Assembly (NCBI GenBank): GCA_035569235.1
Contig: DATMND010000422.1
Coordinates: forward strand, 1 to 64,000
Source of the DNA: JAMXLO01 sp035569235
GTDB taxonomy: Bacteria > Pseudomonadota > Alphaproteobacteria > Acetobacterales > Acetobacteraceae
DNA: 64,000 bases
Reading direction: 5' to 3'
Below, piece by piece: positions 60,466 through 64,000 of this stretch; positions within the stretch are counted from its first letter, which is position 1; each line of letters opens with the position of its first letter. Below the pieces are notes generated by a model. The model was not told the origin of the DNA. It saw nothing but the letters and a program-made list of their open reading frames with translations, and searched no databases. Made by a program: the position numbers and the translations under genes.

Positions 60466-61662
60466 CTAGGCTGTCTCGACCACGGCCAATGCCTCGCCGC
60501 GCCAGTGGCCCCAGGACGTCACCAGCACTTGGCGAAGATCCGTCGCCAGCGTCGCTTCCAGGTCTGCCGTCTCGAGCGGCGCGAACAAACGGTGCTTGGA
60601 CAGCGACATCGCCGCCAGGGCGAGACTGGCGGGAAATGACGGCTCCATCGAGTGACCGAACGCTGTCGCGGTGGCGCGCACCGGCATGCCGAGGCCGCGC
60701 ATGAATTCGGTCTCCTCGGCTGTGGCCGCCGCGATACCCGCCGCTCCGGAGATCACCGCGGCATGCGAGGGATCGATGTGATGGCGCATTGCATCGAATT
60801 GCCGCGTCGCATTTGCCGTCGCCTCGCCTGGACGCCGGCGGCTGCGGTCGGTGGCGATCGCCGAGATATGCGCAAGGGCCGTAGCATCGCGCGATACGGC
60901 GTGCTCGCGGCTCTCAATCACAAGAAAGCAGCCGACCGAGCCAAGCACCATACCGCCGCCTTCCACCTGGCGCTCCCAGACGCCGGCGAAGTCGCGCTTC
61001 CACAGCAACTGCCCCATTTCATAGTGCAGCAGTATATCGGGACGCTGCGCGTTGTACGAGCCGCCGACCAGAAACAGTTCGCCCTGCGTCGCGGCGATGC
61101 GGGCACAGGCAATGCGGACTGCATCGGTGCCGGCCGCTTCCTCGCCCATGAAGGTGCGCGAGGAACCCACGACCCCGTGCACGATCGAGATGTTGCCGGC
61201 CAGCAGGTTGGAAAGCTGAGCCAGGAACAGCGTGGGCCGAAGATCGGACAGCAGGTGCTGGTTCAGGAAGGCGCCCGGATCGGCGGAAGCGGGCAGGGCG
61301 GAGAGGATGGCGCCGTCCACCGCGTAGTCACGCTCGCCGCCACCGGCGGCCACGATCATGTCCATGCGCGACAGCAGTTCGGCGTTGCCCTTCACGCCGG
61401 CGGACTCCAGCGCCAGTCCAGCGGCATAGACGCCGTTGCGCTGCCACGGCTCCATCTGGCGCTGGTCGCCGCGCTTTGGAATCTGCCGGTCGAGTTCCAA
61501 GGGCGTCATCGGATGCACCAGCCACGGCGCAAAGCTCGTCGCATCGACGACCGGCTGGAAACCGCCGTCGCGGTTCAGCGCCTCCCAGTGCGCCTCGACC
61601 CCTTCGCCGAGGCAGGATATCAGGCCAATGCCGGTGATCAGTGCGTCGCGGGGGCTAGTCAT
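60466..61662 (-). CDS. fabF2XL: Ketosynthase-like FabF2XL lacking the active-site cysteine
   Basis: A 398-residue thiolase-fold protein of the FabF family. The nucleophile region is SRTFMGEEAAGTDAVRIA, with Glu175 where Cys would be; the first catalytic His motif is also gone, while GHSMEPSF keeps the second. Thus it resembles the chain-length-factor (KS-beta) half of type II PKS ketosynthases, whose equivalent residue is usually Gln. It likely forms a heterodimer with FabF1XL and sets chain length. Overlaps the fabZXL stop by eight bases. Confidence 0.9.
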   Translation of the reverse strand: MTSPRDALITGIGLISCLGEGVEAHWEALNRDGGFQPVVDATSFAPWLVHPMTPLELDRQIPKRGDQRQMEPWQRNGVYAAGLALESAGVKGNAELLSRMDMIVAAGGGERDYAVDGAILSALPASADPGAFLNQHLLSDLRPTLFLAQLSNLLAGNISIVHGVVGSSRTFMGEEAAGTDAVRIACARIAATQGELFLVGGSYNAQRPDILLHYEMGQLLWKRDFAGVWERQVEGGGMVLGSVGCFLVIESREHAVSRDATALAHISAIATDRSRRRPGEATANATRQFDAMRHHIDPSHAAVISGAAGIAAATAEETEFMRGLGMPVRATATAFGHSMEPSFPASLALAAMSLSKHRLFAPLETADLEATLATDLRQVLVTSWGHWRGEALAVVETA

Positions 61663-62125
61663 GCAGGAAGGCCTCCGGCACGGCGATACGCCGTGCGGTC
61701 TCCAGCATCTGAACGCGCAAAGTCTCGTTCGGGAAGGGGACCACGCGATAGGTGATCTCCGCGTCCGCGACCTTCTTGCTGCCGGACGAGATGCTGCCAG
61801 CTGCCATCGCGTAGCCGGACCCGTCGTGCACCAGGCGCGCCTCGACCTGCAATGCCTGGCCGGGCACCACGAAGGCGCGCAGCTTGGCCTCCTTGACCTG
61901 AGCCAGGAACGGCATCCGCTGGAACCGCAGCACCGCCAGCACCAGCCAGCCGCCGGTCTGTGCGATCATCTCGATCATCAGCGCGCCCGGCAGCAGAGGA
62001 TGGCCGGGGAAGTGGCCCTCGAACACCGGGCTCGCCTCGGGCACTAGGCAGTCGGCGCGCACGGTCCGAGCCGCCGGATCGAGCTCGGCGATCCGGTCCA
62101 CCATCTGGAAGTATTCGAGTCGCAT
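61655..62125 (-). CDS. fabZXL: FabZ-type (3R)-hydroxyacyl-ACP dehydratase of the acpXL cluster
   Basis: A 156-residue hotdog-fold dehydratase. The catalytic His is in EGHFPGHPLLPGALMIEMIA with the partner Glu in IEMIAQ, the FabZ/FabA motif in its FabZ spacing. Starts MRLEYFQMVDRIAELD. It removes water from the 3-hydroxyacyl chain on AcpXL. Placed six bases after acpXL and overlapping fabF2XL, the same order as in rhizobia. Confidence 0.92.
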   Translation of the reverse strand: MRLEYFQMVDRIAELDPAARTVRADCLVPEASPVFEGHFPGHPLLPGALMIEMIAQTGGWLVLAVLRFQRMPFLAQVKEAKLRAFVVPGQALQVEARLVHDGSGYAMAAGSISSGSKKVADAEITYRVVPFPNETLRVQMLETARRIAVPEAFLHD

Positions 62126-62131
62126 TCCGGC

Positions 62132-62413
62132 TCAGGCTACCTTCGTCGCCACCAACTGGTCGATGTTGGTGCAGAGGTCCTTCAGGACAAAGTACTGATC
62201 GGACGAGACCTTCCCCTCGTTGACCTCCTGCGTCCACTGCTCCAGCGGCATCTTGATGGCGAACGCCTTGTCGATGGCGAACGCGACGTCCAGGAAGTCC
62301 AGGCTGTCGATACCGAGATCGTTGATCGCATGACTGTCCGGCGTGATCTTCTCACGCGGTATGTCGCACGTCTCGGCAATGATTCCAGCGACGGTTTCGA
62401 AAGTCGACGGCAT
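62132..62413 (-). CDS. acpXL: Acyl carrier protein AcpXL (very-long-chain fatty acid carrier)
   Basis: A 93-residue acyl carrier protein. Phosphopantetheine attachment at Ser37 in GIDSLDFLDVAFAIDK. The sequence SHAINDLGIDSLDF and the C-terminal PLEQWTQEVNEGKV with YFVLKDLCTNID are, as I recall, nearly the same in Rhizobium AcpXL and differ from the housekeeping AcpP. It carries the growing 27-hydroxyoctacosanoate-type chain before transfer to lipid A. First gene of a cluster read leftward to lpxXL; its promoter should lie in 62414-62500. Confidence 0.94.
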   Translation of the reverse strand: MPSTFETVAGIIAETCDIPREKITPDSHAINDLGIDSLDFLDVAFAIDKAFAIKMPLEQWTQEVNEGKVSSDQYFVLKDLCTNIDQLVATKVA

Positions 62414-62510
62414 CGGTCAGCCCCTGCAGCGGCGGCCGGGCACTAACACCGCAACAGGTGAGCCGCAAGGTCTGCCTCCGTGTCGGAGGTGCATCCGAAA
62501 GGCTCGGCGC

Positions 62511-62810
62511 CTACACCCAATGAGCCGGATGCCAGACCCAGCCGGACTGCGTCCTCTCCCAGAAGCCCTGCATCCAGAGTTCGCCATGGCCCTCACGCGG
62601 GACAAATTGGCCCGGCGACCAGACGTAGGAGCTTCCTGTCCAGTCCCAATGTCCGGGCTGCCAGATCAGCTGCGTCGCGCTCACCGGAGGCAGCGGCATC
62701 GTCTCGGCCACAGGCGCTGGCGGCGGGGGCGGAGGGGGCGGTTCCGGTACGCAGCCGGCCAGAATCCAACCGGCGCCGAGCAATGCGGCGGCGATGGCGG
62801 GGTGCTTCAT
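62511..62810 (-). CDS. YXWXXGXW-repeat lipoprotein
   Basis: A 99-residue protein. Signal peptide with lipobox ILAGC (Cys20 lipidated), a Pro-run linker (PEPPPPPPPPAP), then three aromatic repeats of the W-x-P-G-x-W type: WQPGHWDWTG, VWSPGQFVP and WVWHPAHWV. Repeats of this kind occur in envelope lipoproteins of proteobacteria; the role is unknown. Upstream of and in the same orientation as acpXL, with 97 bases between. Confidence 0.8.
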   Translation of the reverse strand: MKHPAIAAALLGAGWILAGCVPEPPPPPPPPAPVAETMPLPPVSATQLIWQPGHWDWTGSSYVWSPGQFVPREGHGELWMQGFWERTQSGWVWHPAHWV

Positions 62811-62887
62811 CGGGACCGGTGCCTCCCTGGCCTAGGACCCGAGCCGGAACAAGCGAATCAGCTGACCCGCGGGCCGCGATCCCTGTC

Positions 62888-62948
62888 GTCATCCCCGCGA
62901 AAACGGGGACCCAGGCCGGAACTGGGTCCCCGCTTTCGCGGGGATGAC
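62888..62948. repeat. Palindromic repeat of the CCCCGCGAAAGCGGGG type, copy 3
   Basis: Arms GTCATCCCCGCGAAAACGGG and CCCCGCTTTCGCGGGGATGA with a short centre (about 18 bases). One base differs in the left arm's inner dyad. Located in the 250-bp gap between ispDF and the YXWXXGXW lipoprotein, which otherwise shows no gene. Confidence 0.9.
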
Positions 62949-63064
62949 GACAGTGGGGCGGAACTTCACCGTCAACCGGCGCACTTATGTCGTCTCAGAA
63001 CCTTAGTTGCGTGGGCAGACAGTTGTGCACACTCGCCGGAGATTTCCATCCCAAATTCCATTCA

Positions 63065-64000
63065 TCAAGCGGGCAGCAGGATGGTGGCAACCGCCTGGGC
63101 GGCGATCCCTTCGCCCCGGCCGGTGAAGCCGAGCTTCTCCGTTGTTGTCGCCTTCACCGAAATGCGCGAAGGGTCAACGCCGAGAATTCCGGCCAGGCGC
63201 GCTGCCATGGCGGCGGCGTGGGGGGCGATCTTGGGGCGCTCGCAGATCAGGGTGACATCGGCATTGGCCAGCACCCCACGCCTCGCGGCGATCCGCGCGG
63301 CGGCGTGGGCAAGGAAACGCGCGCTGTCGGCATCCTTCCAGGCCGATTCGCTCGGTGGAAAATGCCGGCCGATATCGCCATCGGCCAACGCGCCGTAGAT
63401 CGCATCGCACAGCGCGTGAATGCCGACATCGGCGTCCGAATGGCCGGCCAACCCCTTGTCGTGCTCGATCGGGACGCCGCAGAGCACGAGCCTCCGTCCC
63501 GTTTCCAGCACATGGACGTCGAAGCCGGTGCCGACGCGGGGAAAAAGCGTGGCAGTCATGGCGCGCTCCAGCCGGCGCAGGTCTTCCGGGTAGGTCAGTT
63601 TTATATTGTCCTCGGAGCCGGGGACGATCGCCACCGTGAGGCCCGCGGCTTCCAGGAGCGAGGCATCGTCGGTGGCCGAGAAGGCCGCGCCGGCCCGATG
63701 AGCGGCAAGCAGAACCGGGAAGCGGAAGGCCTGCGGCGTCTGCGCGCGGAACAGGCCGTCGCGCGGGGCGGTGACAGTGATCAGCCCGCCGGCCACTCGC
63801 TTCAGCGTGTCGGCGACCGGAATGGCGGGGATCGCTCCGGGTGCATGTTCCAGGGCGGCCAGCAGTGCGGGGATGGTGCCCTTGGGTATCAGTGGTCGTG
63901 CGGCGTCGTGCACCAGCACGACATCAGGAGCCTGAGAGGCCAGTGCCTCGAGGCCGGCGCGGACGCTTTCCTGGCGCGTCGCACCGCCGGACACGGGCGG
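63065..64000 (-). CDS. ispDF: Bifunctional IspDF (MEP pathway), 5' end beyond the window
   Basis: 312 codons are visible. The first part is the C-terminal two-thirds of IspD (2-C-methyl-D-erythritol 4-phosphate cytidylyltransferase), with VLVHDAARPLIPKG, TDDASLLEAAG and the end EDNIKLTYPEDL. The second, from about TATLFPRVGTGFDVH, is a full IspF (2,4-cyclodiphosphate synthase) with GFDVH, GHSDADVGIHALCDA, IGRHFPPSE, VTLICERPKI and the C-terminal TTTEKLGFTGRGEGIA. The fused IspDF is usual in alphaproteobacteria. It supplies two steps of isoprenoid biosynthesis. Confidence 0.96.
   Translation of the reverse strand, partial: PPVSGGATRQESVRAGLEALASQAPDVVLVHDAARPLIPKGTIPALLAALEHAPGAIPAIPVADTLKRVAGGLITVTAPRDGLFRAQTPQAFRFPVLLAAHRAGAAFSATDDASLLEAAGLTVAIVPGSEDNIKLTYPEDLRRLERAMTATLFPRVGTGFDVHVLETGRRLVLCGVPIEHDKGLAGHSDADVGIHALCDAIYGALADGDIGRHFPPSESAWKDADSARFLAHAAARIAARRGVLANADVTLICERPKIAPHAAAMAARLAGILGVDPSRISVKATTTEKLGFTGRGEGIAAQAVATILLPA

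Overview
The window looks like a chromosomal segment of a GC-rich alphaproteobacterium, most likely from Rhodospirillales/Acetobacteraceae. Three things suggest this: the codon use and GC content, core gene neighbourhoods typical of alphaproteobacteria (eno-ftsB; coq10-lipA near ispDF; yicC-gmk-rsmA-surA-lptD-lptG-lptF), and several families of palindromic intergenic repeats. The placement is inferred from gene content and has not been tested by phylogeny. I saw no tRNA, rRNA, CRISPR array or intact transposase.

Layout. 1-12.7 kb is metabolic and core: a NIPSNAP fragment, an SDR, an acyl-CoA synthetase, two unknown membrane proteins beside the wreck of a PDZ gene, citrate synthase, a GFA-type protein, a secreted protein, 3-oxoadipyl-CoA thiolase, enolase, FtsB, an HtrA-like protein that has lost its catalytic residues, an MBL hydrolase and a lipoprotein. 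13-17.1 kb holds a 1220-residue calpain-type cysteine protease with nine cadherin-like repeats, and a small coiled-coil pair. 17.2-20.7 kb is an emrAB-type efflux operon with a divergent TetR regulator and two matching operators. 20.7-22.7 kb carries an EF-hand protein, COQ10 and LipA, whose C-terminus has been extended by repeat DNA. 22.7-25.7 kb is an accessory island: a HEPN/MNT toxin-antitoxin remnant between 75-bp direct repeats, a second MNT remnant, and a DpnI-type methyl-directed restriction enzyme with a zinc-ribbon partner.

26-34.3 kb is core envelope and RNA biology: YicC, Gmk, RsmA, SurA, LptD, LptG, LptF. 34.3-43.7 kb is more accessory: a channel-like protein, MarC, an AaeXAB-like efflux set, a broken class III cyclase, an MFS carboxylate transporter and an SDR. 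43.7-46.6 kb is a type III polyketide synthase-methyltransferase-flavoprotein operon, probably for phenolic lipids or quinones. 46.7-55.7 kb has a Uma2 protein, a large HAF/RTX secreted protein, a GlcD-like flavoprotein, an operon of MaoC-FetA-FetB-CBS/BON, a dihydroxyphthalate-decarboxylase-like binding protein and a periplasmic protein.

55.7-62.4 kb is the clearest functional system. It matches the acpXL-fabZXL-fabF2XL-fabF1XL-adh2XL-lpxXL cluster that makes a very-long-chain hydroxy fatty acid and attaches it to lipid A. Here it has two extra genes (a FabG-like reductase and a GNAT protein) inserted before adh2XL, and one ketosynthase lacks the catalytic cysteine. With LptD/F/G in the same window, this suggests an outer membrane reinforced by very-long-chain lipid A. 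The window ends with a YXWXXGXW lipoprotein and a truncated ispDF.
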